Source: SKPT01 sp040905445
GTDB lineage: Bacteria; Planctomycetota; Phycisphaerae; Phycisphaerales; Phycisphaeraceae
Direction of reading: 5' to 3'
Assembly: GCA_040905445.1 (NCBI GenBank)
Contig: JBBDRN010000035.1
Location: 1-64,000, forward strand
Length of the DNA stretch: 64,000 nt
The notes below the pieces were generated by a model. It had not been told where the DNA came from. It searched no databases and saw only the letters and a list, made by a program, of their open reading frames with translations. The position numbers and the translations under genes were made by a program. Shown here in pieces: positions 25,335 to 33,166 of this stretch. Position 1 is the stretch's first letter; each line of letters begins with the position of its first letter.

Positions 25335-26765
25335 ATGACACCGTTCTTTCGTGGAACTGCCGCGTCCATCACCGTCGCGCTGACTTTTGGCTCAGGCGCC
25401 GCCGCCCTCGGGGCGCTTCAGCCTGCCGAGCCGCGCGAACGCGAGGCGCAGCAGCAACAGCAGCAGCAGCCGCAACACCAGCAACAGCAACAGGAGCAAC
25501 AGCAGCAGAAGAGCCTCCTGCGTGTCCAGGATTACATCGACATGCAGGTCGTCAACGAGCAGGGCGACGAGGTCGGGGAAGTCGTCGACATCGCCATCGA
25601 CGTCCAGCAGGGCCGCGTCGGCTACGCGGCGATCCAGCCCAGCGACCGCCTGAAGGAAGAGCTCCAGCTCGATGAGGAGCTTTACGCCCTTCCCTTCGAG
25701 GCGCTCGAGTCTGACGCCCAGCAGCAGCGGCTGACGCTGACCGTCGACGAGCAGCGTCTCGCCGAGGCCCAGGGCTTCAGCGAGGACGACTGGCCCAACC
25801 AGATCGCCGACCGCCAGTGGGGCACGCAGCAGCACGAGATCTTCGGCTTCGCCCCCTACTGGGAGGAGCAGCAGGGCCAGCCGGGTCAGCAGGGTCAGCA
25901 GCAGTTGACCCGGACGATCGAGCAGGCCATGACCCGGGCTGGCGTCGAGCGCCAGCAGGCTCAGCAGGAGGCCGAGCGTCTCGCCCGGCAGTTCCAGCAG
26001 GAGCAGCCGGACCGTCAGCAGATTCAGGATGAGATCGAGCAGGCCCTGACTGACGCCGACGTCGACCAGCAGCAGGCCGAGCAGGAGGCCGAGCGCCTCG
26101 CCCCCCAGGTCGAGCAGCAGATCAAGTCACAGCAGGGCGGCCAGCAGCCGATGCAGCAGGGCGACCAGCAGTCGATGCAGCAGCCCGATCCGTTCGCGGC
26201 GCCGGGTCAGCAGCAGGGCGGCCAGCAGCAGGAGCTGCAGGTCCATTCCTACGAGGAGCTGGTCGACATGGAAGTCCGTGACGCCCAGGACGAGCAGCTC
26301 GGGACGCTCAGCGAGTTCGTCATCGACCGCCGCGAAGGCCACGTCGCCTACGCGATCGTGTCCTACGGCGGGTTCCTGGGCATTGGCGAAGAGCTCGCGC
26401 CTGTGCCCTACGAGTCGCTCCAGCCCCAGCTCGAGGAGGATCACTTCCGTCTCGACGCCACGCAGGAGCAGCTCAGCGAGGTCGCGTTCACCGATGATGA
26501 GTGGCCCAACCTCGATGACCAGCAGTGGAACCAGCGCATCCATGAGACGTTCGATGCCGAGCCCTACTGGGAAGTCCACGGCTACGCCGCTCCCGGCGAA
26601 GAGGACACCCAGCAGCAGCAACAGCAGCAGCAGGACTCGGGCATGCCTGAGGAGTCCGAGCGATCGGAATCGGACCTCGAGCTCGACGTCGAAGAGGACG
26701 AGAGCCAGGATGAGATCGACCTCCAGTTGGAGGAGTCCGAGGACACCGAGTCCCCGAGCTACTGA
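25335..26765 (+). CDS. Exported Gln-rich protein with two PRC-barrel domains
   Basis: 476-residue protein with an N-terminal signal (ITVALTFGSGAAALG). Poly-Gln tracts flank two PRC-barrel-like domains: LRVQDYIDMQVVNEQGDEVGEVVDIAID near residues 58-85, and VHSYEELVDMEVRDAQDEQLGTLSEFVID near 300-328. Each is followed by a DDEWPN/DDWPN motif and an EPYWE or APYWE end, so the whole unit of about 120 residues is duplicated. Between them lie two copies of a helix unit reading QQAQQEAERLARQ and QQAEQEAERLAPQ. PRC barrels usually mediate binding; the function is unknown. A strong terminator follows. Confidence 0.85.
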   Translation: MTPFFRGTAASITVALTFGSGAAALGALQPAEPREREAQQQQQQQPQHQQQQQEQQQQKSLLRVQDYIDMQVVNEQGDEVGEVVDIAIDVQQGRVGYAAIQPSDRLKEELQLDEELYALPFEALESDAQQQRLTLTVDEQRLAEAQGFSEDDWPNQIADRQWGTQQHEIFGFAPYWEEQQGQPGQQGQQQLTRTIEQAMTRAGVERQQAQQEAERLARQFQQEQPDRQQIQDEIEQALTDADVDQQQAEQEAERLAPQVEQQIKSQQGGQQPMQQGDQQSMQQPDPFAAPGQQQGGQQQELQVHSYEELVDMEVRDAQDEQLGTLSEFVIDRREGHVAYAIVSYGGFLGIGEELAPVPYESLQPQLEEDHFRLDATQEQLSEVAFTDDEWPNLDDQQWNQRIHETFDAEPYWEVHGYAAPGEEDTQQQQQQQQDSGMPEESERSESDLELDVEEDESQDEIDLQLEESEDTESPSY

Positions 26766-26817
26766 TCCGAAGCCGGCGTGCCGGGTCTGACCGGGCATGG
26801 CCGCACCCATAACCAGA

Positions 26818-26854
26818 CGCCCGGTCGACACGCGACGTGTCGACCGGGCGTTTT
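26818..26854 (+). terminator. Rho-independent terminator after the PRC-barrel gene
   Basis: A perfect 15-bp stem (26818-26832 with 26836-26850), a three-base loop and TTTT. It isolates the flagellar block from upstream transcription. Confidence 0.9.
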
Positions 26855-27058
26855 CGATGCGCTGCCCGGGCCGGGAGAGGGGGCGAAGGCACAAGCGGCC
26901 CCGGCGCGGCGGCGCAACGTCTGCGCCGCGGCGGCAAGGCTTGCGCCCCCGCGCTCAGCGTCCGCCCGCCGTCGGACGCCATGTTGATAAACTTTAAGCA
27001 GATTATTTGCAAATACTTGTACGCGGCACCGCGACGCGTCGCGCCCCGTCGGCCGCCG

Positions 27059-27076
27059 CTGGCACCGTCGTTGCGA
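27059..27076 (+). promoter_or_regulatory. Candidate sigma-54 promoter of the flagellar block
   Basis: CTGGCACCGTCGTTGCGA matches the consensus YTGGCACGRNNNTTGCW at nearly every position, with GG at 27061-27062 and GC at 27073-27074 spaced by ten bases as required. The expected start near 27087 leaves a leader of about 33 bases before the small ORF at 27120. Confidence 0.6.
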
Positions 27077-27119
27077 CTTGTGACCCACGCCGCGACCGCA
27101 GCGGCGAGGAGCTTGCGCG

Positions 27120-27317
27120 ATGCATGGATGCGACGCTACGCCCGATTCGGATGCCGGTGCCCAGCCCGAGCCGCGCCCGTGGCTGCGCCTGCTCGCGGCC
27201 GCGGAGCAGGCGGGCGACGCGAATCTTGGCCAGACGCTGATCCGCCTGGCCCGACGTGCCGCCGAACTCGACGCCGCCGCCCCGCCGCGTGTCGTCCATG
27301 GGGAGGCCCGGCGATGA
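27120..27317 (+). CDS. Small ORF coupled to flgF
   Basis: 65-residue protein, not recognised. A GAGGAG site (27106-27111) precedes the ATG by eight bases, and its TGA overlaps the flgF ATG by four bases (ATGA). This strongly suggests real translation and coupling. Residues 20-55 look like one or two amphipathic helices (PWLRLLAAAEQAGDANLGQTLIRLARRAAEL), here split across the junction of an acidic first part and a helical second part. It has no signal or Cys pair of note. It may be a flagellar accessory or leader peptide. Confidence 0.55.
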   Translation: MHGCDATPDSDAGAQPEPRPWLRLLAAAEQAGDANLGQTLIRLARRAAELDAAAPPRVVHGEARR

Positions 27318-28093
27318 ACTACGGCCTCTACCTCTCCGCCAGCGGCGCGATGACCAATCACTACCGCCAGGACGTCTACGCCAACAACCTCGCCAACGTC
27401 TCGACGACGGCGTTCAAGCCGGACATGCCCACGCTCCGCCAGCGCGCTCCGGAGGCGATCGAGGACGGCCAGCGTTCGGACATCTCGCACCGGCTGCTCG
27501 AGCGTCTCGGGGGCGGGGTGCTCGCCGGCCGGCAGCACATCGACTTCACCGCGGGCACGGTGCAGCGCACGGGCAACCCTCTGGACGCCGCGCTGCCCGA
27601 CGACGACACCTTCTTCGCCGTGCGCGTCAGCGACCCGGCGGGCGGCGACGAGCTGCGTCTGACGCGCGACGGCCGCTTCACCCGCGCCGCCGACGGCCAG
27701 CTCGTGACCACCACGGGCCACCAGGTGCTCGACGTCGACGATCAGCCGATCATCCTGCGCGACGGCCACGCGGTGCAGATCACGGGCGGGGGCGAGATCC
27801 TGCAGGACGGCCAGCGCGTCGCCCGGATCCAGGTCGCCCGCGTCGCGGACACCGCTCAACTCACCAAGCAGGCCGCCAACATCTTCGCCTTTGACGGCGC
27901 CGACCCCAGGCAGATCCTCGACCAGCCCCACGTCGAGCCCGGCTTCATCGAAGCCAGCGGTGTGAACCCGATCACGACGCTCATGAGCATGATCGCCGCC
28001 AGCAAGGCCGCGATCGGCAACACGGAGCTCATCCGATACCAGGACGTGATGATGGACCAGGCCGTCAACACCCTCGGCCGCGTGACCGCTTGA
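27314..28093 (+). CDS. flgF: Flagellar basal-body rod protein FlgF
   Basis: 259-residue rod protein with the FlgB/FlgG-type start MNYGLYLSASGAMTNHYRQDVYANNLANVSTTAFKP (read in two pieces around residue 20) and the C-terminal rod motif ending in QDVMMDQAVNTLGRV. FlgF is the first segment of the proximal rod above FlgB and FlgC in the periplasm. It is distinguished from the next gene, FlgG, by the less canonical termini. The start at 27314 is fixed by overlap with the small upstream ORF. Longer open sequence upstream has no rod signature. Confidence 0.88.
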   Translation: MNYGLYLSASGAMTNHYRQDVYANNLANVSTTAFKPDMPTLRQRAPEAIEDGQRSDISHRLLERLGGGVLAGRQHIDFTAGTVQRTGNPLDAALPDDDTFFAVRVSDPAGGDELRLTRDGRFTRAADGQLVTTTGHQVLDVDDQPIILRDGHAVQITGGGEILQDGQRVARIQVARVADTAQLTKQAANIFAFDGADPRQILDQPHVEPGFIEASGVNPITTLMSMIAASKAAIGNTELIRYQDVMMDQAVNTLGRVTA

Positions 28094-28147
28094 ACAGCCG
28101 TTAGCCGTTAGCCGCCCGAACCCGCAATCCCCGACCCCGAACGTCAT

Positions 28148-28957
28148 ATGGCCATCACCGCACTTCATTCCGCCGCCACGGGCCTCTCGGCGCTCTCGAC
28201 GAGCCTCGATGTCACCGCCAACAACCTCGCCAACCTCAACACGACCGGGTTCAAGCGGTCGCGTGTCAACTTCGAGGACCTGCTCTACCAGCAGAAGGCC
28301 CAGCCCGGCGTGCAGAACGCCAACGGCGATGAGCGGCCCGCGGGCATCAACGTCGGCGTCGGCACGCGCGTCTCCAACACGCAGATCGACCTGCGTCAGG
28401 GCGACATGATGCAGACCGGCCGCGAGCTCGACGTCGCCATCCATGGCAAGGGCTTCTTCCAGGTCGCCATCCTCCCCGAGCAGGGCACCGGCGTCGGCTA
28501 CACCCGGGCCGGCAACTTCTTCGTCAACAGTGACGGCGACATGGTGCTCGGCACTGCCGACGGCCCGCGGCTTGAGCCGCCCATCAACGTCCCCGCCGAC
28601 ACGCTCGCCGTCCAGATCACCAACGACGGCACCGTCCACGCCTTCGAGCCCGGGCAGGTCGATCCCGCCGTCGTCGGACAGATCGAGCTCGCCAACTTCG
28701 TCAATCCCGAGGGGCTCAAGTCGATCGGCGGCAACATCTTCGTCGAGACACCCGCCTCCGGCCCCGCCATCGAGGGTGTCCCCGGCGAGGGGCAATTCGG
28801 CACCGTCCTTCAGAACCACCTCGAAGGCTCCAACGTCAACGCCATCGACGAGCTGGTCAACCTGATCAAGAACCAGCGCGCCTTCGAGTTCAACAGCAAG
28901 AGCATCGAGGCCGCGGATGAAACCCTCCAGGTCATCGGCAACATGAGACGCTTCTAA
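28148..28957 (+). CDS. flgG: Flagellar distal rod protein FlgG
   Basis: 269-residue FlgG, the distal rod driveshaft. It starts MAITALHSAATGLSALSTSLDVTANNLANLNTTGFK in two adjoining motifs, contains DLRQGDMMQTGRELDVAIHGKGFF and TRAGNFFVNSDGDMV, and ends EFNSKSIEAADETLQVIGNMRRF. All are highly conserved in FlgG. It follows flgF after a 54-base gap containing a short GCCGTTAGCCGTTAGCCG repeat, and precedes flgA. Confidence 0.96.
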   Translation: MAITALHSAATGLSALSTSLDVTANNLANLNTTGFKRSRVNFEDLLYQQKAQPGVQNANGDERPAGINVGVGTRVSNTQIDLRQGDMMQTGRELDVAIHGKGFFQVAILPEQGTGVGYTRAGNFFVNSDGDMVLGTADGPRLEPPINVPADTLAVQITNDGTVHAFEPGQVDPAVVGQIELANFVNPEGLKSIGGNIFVETPASGPAIEGVPGEGQFGTVLQNHLEGSNVNAIDELVNLIKNQRAFEFNSKSIEAADETLQVIGNMRRF

Positions 28958-28974
28958 GCGAGCAGCAGCCAGGC

Positions 28975-30048
28975 ATGAACAGGACTGAGCAAAAGGCGAC
29001 CCGCGGGCGTGTGATCCGGACCTGCGCCATCATCAGCATGCTGCTGCTCGCGGCCGGGTCCGCGCGAGCGGGCCTCGTCTACCTTCGCCCGGAGACGCGT
29101 GTCGACGTTGACGTGGTCACCCTCGCCGACGTGGCGGAGCTTCACGGCGAATACGCCCAGTCGCTCGGCGATGTCGAGATTCTCCGCCTCGACGCCGAGG
29201 CGAACGACCACGAGCTGACGCGTCGTCGGCTTCGTAGCGTGCTGGGCGACGCGGGCGTGCACTGGGGGCGGCTGACGATCCGGGGCCGGGAGACATGCAT
29301 GATTCGCCGCGCTGCCCCCGCCGCCGCGCACGCCGCCGCGAGCGACGCCGAGGCCCCGGTCGAGCGCGTAGACGCGCCCGCGCCGGTCGCGCCGTCGCCG
29401 GGGACATTGGGAGCGCGCATCGAACGGCTGATCGTTGATCTCGCCGACGCGGAACGCGAGGCGCTTCGCATCCGCTTCCGCGAGCGCGACGCCGACCGTC
29501 TGGCCCTCCCGCTGACGGAGCACCGCTTCGAGCTGCAGCCGGCGACGGTCAGCGGCGTCGGGCGCGTGCCGGTCATGGTGCAACGGTACGAGGGCGATCG
29601 CGAACTCGACCGCTTCACGATCATGGCAGACGTCGAGCGCCGCGTCACCGCGCTGGTGGCGACGCAGACCATCGGCCGCGGGCAGCGCCTCGGGCGCGAG
29701 CATTTCGAGCGGCGCGAGCTTTACCTTGACGTCGACCGGGGCGAGCCGCTGGCCGACTTCGAACTCATCCGGGGCCGCCACGCCGACGCCGTCCTGCGCG
29801 AGGGGACGGTGCTCTACCCGGACCACGTTCGCTCGCCGACGCTCGTGCGCCGCGGCGAGCGCATCACCGTCCGCGCCACGGCCGGCGAGTTGATGGTCCG
29901 CACCAGCGCGCGCGCCGACGACACGGGCGCGATGGGCGACATCATCGCGGTGCGCAACGAACGAACGCGTCAGGGGTTTCTCGTTCGCATCACCGGCCGC
30001 CGCCAGGCCGTGGTTCACGTCGACACTATGGAGCCGCAGGACCCATGA
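28975..30048 (+). CDS. flgA: Flagellar P-ring assembly chaperone FlgA
   Basis: 357-residue exported protein with a signal peptide (ISMLLLAAGSARA) and a C-terminal SAF-type domain: VTALVATQTIGRGQRLGREHFERRELYLD, DAVLREGTVLYPDHVRSPTLVRRGERITVRATAGELMV and GDIIAVRNERT. FlgA chaperones FlgI during P-ring assembly in the periplasm. The N-terminal part is longer than in enteric FlgA (about 220 residues) and includes a low-complexity Ala/Asp spacer. The ATG sits in the context AGCCAGGCATGA, identical to that of flgI. It overlaps flgH by four bases. Confidence 0.88.
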   Translation: MNRTEQKATRGRVIRTCAIISMLLLAAGSARAGLVYLRPETRVDVDVVTLADVAELHGEYAQSLGDVEILRLDAEANDHELTRRRLRSVLGDAGVHWGRLTIRGRETCMIRRAAPAAAHAAASDAEAPVERVDAPAPVAPSPGTLGARIERLIVDLADAEREALRIRFRERDADRLALPLTEHRFELQPATVSGVGRVPVMVQRYEGDRELDRFTIMADVERRVTALVATQTIGRGQRLGREHFERRELYLDVDRGEPLADFELIRGRHADAVLREGTVLYPDHVRSPTLVRRGERITVRATAGELMVRTSARADDTGAMGDIIAVRNERTRQGFLVRITGRRQAVVHVDTMEPQDP

Positions 30049-30845
30049 TCAACCGCCGCCCCATCAGGACCGATCACCGACTGCCACGGGTGGCGGGCGC
30101 GCGCCGGTCCGCGATCCTGTCGGTGCTGGCCGCGCTGCTGCTGATCGGCGTCATCCCGGGCGACCGCGCCGGTGCCCAGAGCTCGTCGCTCTACCTGCAG
30201 GGCCAGCAGGCCGCGCCGCCTGCTCAGCAGCCGTCTGACGCCGAGGCGCCGGGCCGCCCGCTGGCCGAGCTGCAGCCGTCGCTCGCGCAGCTCAGTTTCG
30301 CCGCCGTCTCCGTCCCGGAGCCGCGCCGCCTCGGCCGGCATGACCTGGTGACCGTCATCATCCGCGAGTCGTTGGAGACCGACTTCAGCTCATCGCTGCA
30401 GACCAGCCGGGACGTCGAGTTCGATGGCGAGGTGACCGAGTTCCCGCGTTTCCAACTGCGCGAGCTGCTCAACGCCCAGATCAACCCCAACGACTTCGAG
30501 CAGGGCCGGCCGCGCGTCGGCGTCGAGTATGGCCAGTCGTTCGACGGTGACGGAGACTACCGGCGCGAGGAGTCGATCACCGGCCGCATCACCGCCCGCG
30601 TGATCGACGTCAAGCCCAACGGCACGGTCGTGCTCGAAGCGCGCAAGTACCTCGAAGCCGACGACGAGACGCTCGACCTGGTGCTCACGGGCACCGCCCG
30701 CGCCGAGGACATCACCGCCGACAACACGATCCTCTCGACGCAGCTCTACGACCTGCGGTTGAGCAAGGAGCACACGGGCGAGCTGCGCCGCTCTTCGCGC
30801 AAGGGCATCTTCACGCGCATCCTCGAGACGATCTTCAACTTCTGA
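30045..30845 (+). CDS. flgH: Flagellar L-ring protein FlgH
   Basis: 266-residue L-ring protein, the outer-membrane bushing of the flagellar rod. Family motifs are GRHDLVTVIIRESLE, GEGDYRREESITGRITARVIDVKPNGTVVLEARKYLEAD (split over two segments; the first reads GDGDYRR here) and NTILSTQLYDLRLSKEHTGELRRSSRKG. The signal peptide ends in an AGAQ-type site, and no lipobox Cys is present, unlike the lipoprotein FlgH of enterics. The start overlaps flgA by ATGA. An AAAG-rich repeat region separates it from flgI. Confidence 0.9.
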   Translation: MINRRPIRTDHRLPRVAGARRSAILSVLAALLLIGVIPGDRAGAQSSSLYLQGQQAAPPAQQPSDAEAPGRPLAELQPSLAQLSFAAVSVPEPRRLGRHDLVTVIIRESLETDFSSSLQTSRDVEFDGEVTEFPRFQLRELLNAQINPNDFEQGRPRVGVEYGQSFDGDGDYRREESITGRITARVIDVKPNGTVVLEARKYLEADDETLDLVLTGTARAEDITADNTILSTQLYDLRLSKEHTGELRRSSRKGIFTRILETIFNF

Positions 30846-30902
30846 CGTTCATCGCCAAAGACCACAACGGTGCGCACGGATAAGCACGGAAGACAGCCAG
30901 GC

Positions 30903-32030
30903 ATGACCACGACTGAACACAATCCGAAAGACCTTCGACGAACCATTCGTGTTCGTTCGTGTTCATTCGCGGCTCTGGCACTTTCGCTGCTCGTCGCCAG
31001 CGGCGCCCACGCGGTGCAGATCCAGGACATCGTTCGGCTCAAGGGGGCCGAGGGCGGCAAGCTCGTGGGCATGGGCCTCGTCGTCGGGCTCGACGGCTCG
31101 GGCGACGGCGGCGACTTTCGCCCGGCCATGCGGTCGCTCGCCGAGATCGTCAGCCAGCTCATGGACCCCAACGTCGTCGCCTCCGAGCTCGCCAACGCCG
31201 ACAACGTCGCGATGGTCAGCCTCTCCGCCGATGTGCCCGTCACCGGCGTGCGCGAGGGCGACCGCGTCGACGTGCACGTCGCGTCGTTCGGTTCAGCGTC
31301 CAGCCTCCGCGGCGGCCGACTGTTCCTCATTCCCATGATCGGGCCCGTCCCCGGCTCGCCGGTCTATGCCTTCGCCGAGGGCCCGGTCACCATCGAGGAC
31401 ACCGAGATCCCCACCGTCGGCGTCGTGCGCAACGGCGCGCAATTGACCCGCGACGTCACCACGCAATACCTCAACGAACGCGGGCAGATCACCCTCGTGA
31501 TCAACCGCCCCAACGCCTCCTGGCCCGTCGCCAACAACCTCGCGAGCCTCATCAACGGCCTCATGGACCCGGATGGCCCGGGCATCGCCCGCGCGATGGA
31601 CCCCAAGAACGTCGTCGTCCAGGTCCCCGAGCACGAGCGCGACAATCCCGCCAGCTTCATCAGCCAGATCCTCCAGACCTACATCGACGCCGAGCAGGTC
31701 GCCGCCGAGGCCCGCGTCGTGATCAACGAGCGCACGGGCACGATCGTGATCTCCGGCGACGTGCAGGTCTCGCCGGTGATCATCTCGCACGAGGGGCTGA
31801 CCATCACGACGGTGACGCAGCCGGAGATTCCCGGCCTGCCGCCGCAGATGGCGCCGGAGATCGAGGAGGACCACTTCCTCGCGATCGACCCCGAGAACCG
31901 AGCGGGCGCCGAGCTGGCCGACCTGCTCGACGCGTTCAACAGCCTGCGCGTCGACGCCCAGGACCGCATCGCCATCCTCAAGCTCATGCACGAGTCGGGC
32001 AAGCTGCATGGGCAACTGGTGATCGAGTAA
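30903..32030 (+). CDS. flgI: Flagellar P-ring protein FlgI
   Basis: 375-residue P-ring protein. The signal peptide ends SGAHA, then VQIQDIVRLKG and LVGMGLVVGLDGSGDGG, the FlgI hallmark. It also has FGSASSLRGGRLFLIPM and ends AQDRIAILKLMHESGKLHGQLVIE. The start at 30903 is the only ATG that gives a signal peptide. The first about 25 codons are coded by a dispersed GTGTTCATTCG-type inverted repeat (see findings). An in-frame ATG at 30870 would lengthen the tail. It forms the ring in the peptidoglycan layer around the rod. Confidence 0.94.
   Translation: MTTTEHNPKDLRRTIRVRSCSFAALALSLLVASGAHAVQIQDIVRLKGAEGGKLVGMGLVVGLDGSGDGGDFRPAMRSLAEIVSQLMDPNVVASELANADNVAMVSLSADVPVTGVREGDRVDVHVASFGSASSLRGGRLFLIPMIGPVPGSPVYAFAEGPVTIEDTEIPTVGVVRNGAQLTRDVTTQYLNERGQITLVINRPNASWPVANNLASLINGLMDPDGPGIARAMDPKNVVVQVPEHERDNPASFISQILQTYIDAEQVAAEARVVINERTGTIVISGDVQVSPVIISHEGLTITTVTQPEIPGLPPQMAPEIEEDHFLAIDPENRAGAELADLLDAFNSLRVDAQDRIAILKLMHESGKLHGQLVIE
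30907..30974. repeat. GTGTTCATCTGTGG-family inverted repeat inside the flgI 5' end
   Basis: Arms near 30907-30926 (CCACGACTGAACAC) and 30945-30974 (TTCGTGTTCGTTCGTGTTCA) match the pattern of the copies at 1003-1022, 2330-2350 and 34874-34988. This copy lies within the flgI reading frame. Confidence 0.6.
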
Positions 32031-32035
32031 ACGCC

Positions 32036-32518
32036 ATGATGTCTGCCACCCTCAACACGCTCGACATCCCCCCGCACCTGCAGGCGGACGCCCCCACCTC
32101 CGCCATCACCCCCGGTGGTGCCGGCGCGCCGGGCTTTGTCGAGTCGCTGGCCGCGGCGCGCACCGCGGCGGACGGGATGGACGAGGCGAGCCCCGTCGAC
32201 GCGCGGCGCGACAGCGAACGGCTGCGCGAGGCGGCCGAGCAACTCATCGCCAGCGCGTTCATCATGCCGATGCTCGCGCAGATGCGCAACAGCACGCTCG
32301 GCAGCGACCTGATGCACGGCGGCACGGCCGAGGACATGTTCAAGCAGCAGCTCGACACACACCTGTCCGAAGGCATCGCGCGCGGCAGCAGCATCCCGCT
32401 CGTGGACGCGGTCGAACAGTTCATCGCCAAGCGGGTCGGGCTCGACCCCACCACCACCCCCGCCACCCCCGCCACCATCCCCGCCACGCCCAACCGGGAG
32501 ATCGACACGCATGGCTGA
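32036..32518 (+). CDS. flgJ: FlgJ-type rod-binding protein (no muramidase domain)
   Basis: 160-residue protein matching only the N-terminal rod-binding domain of FlgJ: EAAEQLIASAFIMPMLAQMRNSTLGSDLMHGGTAEDMFKQQLDTHLSEGIA in adjoining motifs. The C-terminal peptidoglycan hydrolase domain of enteric FlgJ is missing. The last 24 residues are PTTTPATPATIPATPN, a microsatellite-coded tail. Two ATGs stand in tandem (32036 and 32039). Its stop overlaps flgN by eight bases. The hydrolase for rod penetration must be another gene. Confidence 0.87.
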   Translation: MMSATLNTLDIPPHLQADAPTSAITPGGAGAPGFVESLAAARTAADGMDEASPVDARRDSERLREAAEQLIASAFIMPMLAQMRNSTLGSDLMHGGTAEDMFKQQLDTHLSEGIARGSSIPLVDAVEQFIAKRVGLDPTTTPATPATIPATPNREIDTHG

Positions 32519-33125
32519 CGCCGCGAACCGTCACCACTCCAATCCTCCGCCGTCGAGCGAGGGCGCCGCCGCCTTGAACCCCGCACCCATGAGGGAGAGG
32601 TCGGGGGAGGATGTCGCCGCCCTTGCCCAGCCCCTCGCGGAGCTTGAGGACGTGCTCACCGCGGCCGCGCGCATCCACGAGGAGCTGTTGACGCTCCTGG
32701 ACCGCAAGCGCCATGCTTTGCGCTCGACCGACACCGACGCGGTCGCGCAGCTTGGAGAGCTTGAGGCCGACAAGCTGCGGCGTGTCGCGGAGCTCGAGAC
32801 GCGTCGCATGCAGCTCGTCGCCGGACTGACGCGCCACTTCGCGCCGGATGCGACGGAGCCGATGCGCCTGCGTGAGCTGGCCCACCGCCTGCCCGAGCCG
32901 CACCGCGGTCGGCTGCTCGTGATGCGTCAGCAGCTCGTCGATCGGATGCAGCGCGTGCGGGAGGCCGCGTCCGTGACCCGCCGCGCCACCGAGACGCTCA
33001 TGCACCACATCCAGGGCGTCGTGCGCACGATCGGCGTGCTGTCGACGGGGGTGTGCACCTATGGCGCCGCCGGCGCTCCGACCGCGGGCGCGACCGCGGT
33101 GCGAACGATCAACCTCACCGCGTAA
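32511..33125 (+). CDS. flgN: FlgN-like flagellar export chaperone
   Basis: 204-residue largely helical protein between flgJ and flgK, the usual place of FlgN, which escorts FlgK and FlgL to the export gate. A central coiled region reads HEELLTLLDRKRHALRSTDTDAVAQLGELEADKLRRV, in the FlgN style, followed by a helical hairpin (VMRQQLVDRMQRVREA). The first 35 and last 40 residues are low complexity. Assignment rests on position and helix pattern; sequence identity in this family is always low. Confidence 0.72.
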   Translation: MADAANRHHSNPPPSSEGAAALNPAPMRERSGEDVAALAQPLAELEDVLTAAARIHEELLTLLDRKRHALRSTDTDAVAQLGELEADKLRRVAELETRRMQLVAGLTRHFAPDATEPMRLRELAHRLPEPHRGRLLVMRQQLVDRMQRVREAASVTRRATETLMHHIQGVVRTIGVLSTGVCTYGAAGAPTAGATAVRTINLTA

Positions 33126-33166
33126 GCAGAACCAGGCGCAGCACGCGCATCGAACGGCGGACAACC

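Larger units (their letters stand above)
26766..27119. other. Region between the PRC-barrel gene and the flagellar block
   Basis: 354 bases with a terminator at 26818-26854, an AT-rich island at about 26981-27020 that includes a perfect 12-base palindrome TATTTGCAAATA (27004-27015), and a sigma-54-type promoter candidate at 27059-27076. No gene is supported. Confidence 0.6.

Noticed and set aside
25446..25510. Poly-Gln CAG/CAA tract as a possible assembly artefact
   Set aside because: Mixed CAG and CAA codons keep the frame, and similar Gln-rich stretches recur through the protein, so it looks real.
26984..27012. Sigma-70 promoter starting at TTGATA before the flagellar block
   Set aside because: No acceptable -10 box at 16-18 bases; the sigma-54 candidate downstream fits better.
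26759..28819. 686-residue open frame opposite flgF and flgG
   Set aside because: Shadow of two certain flagellar genes; it also crosses a strong terminator.
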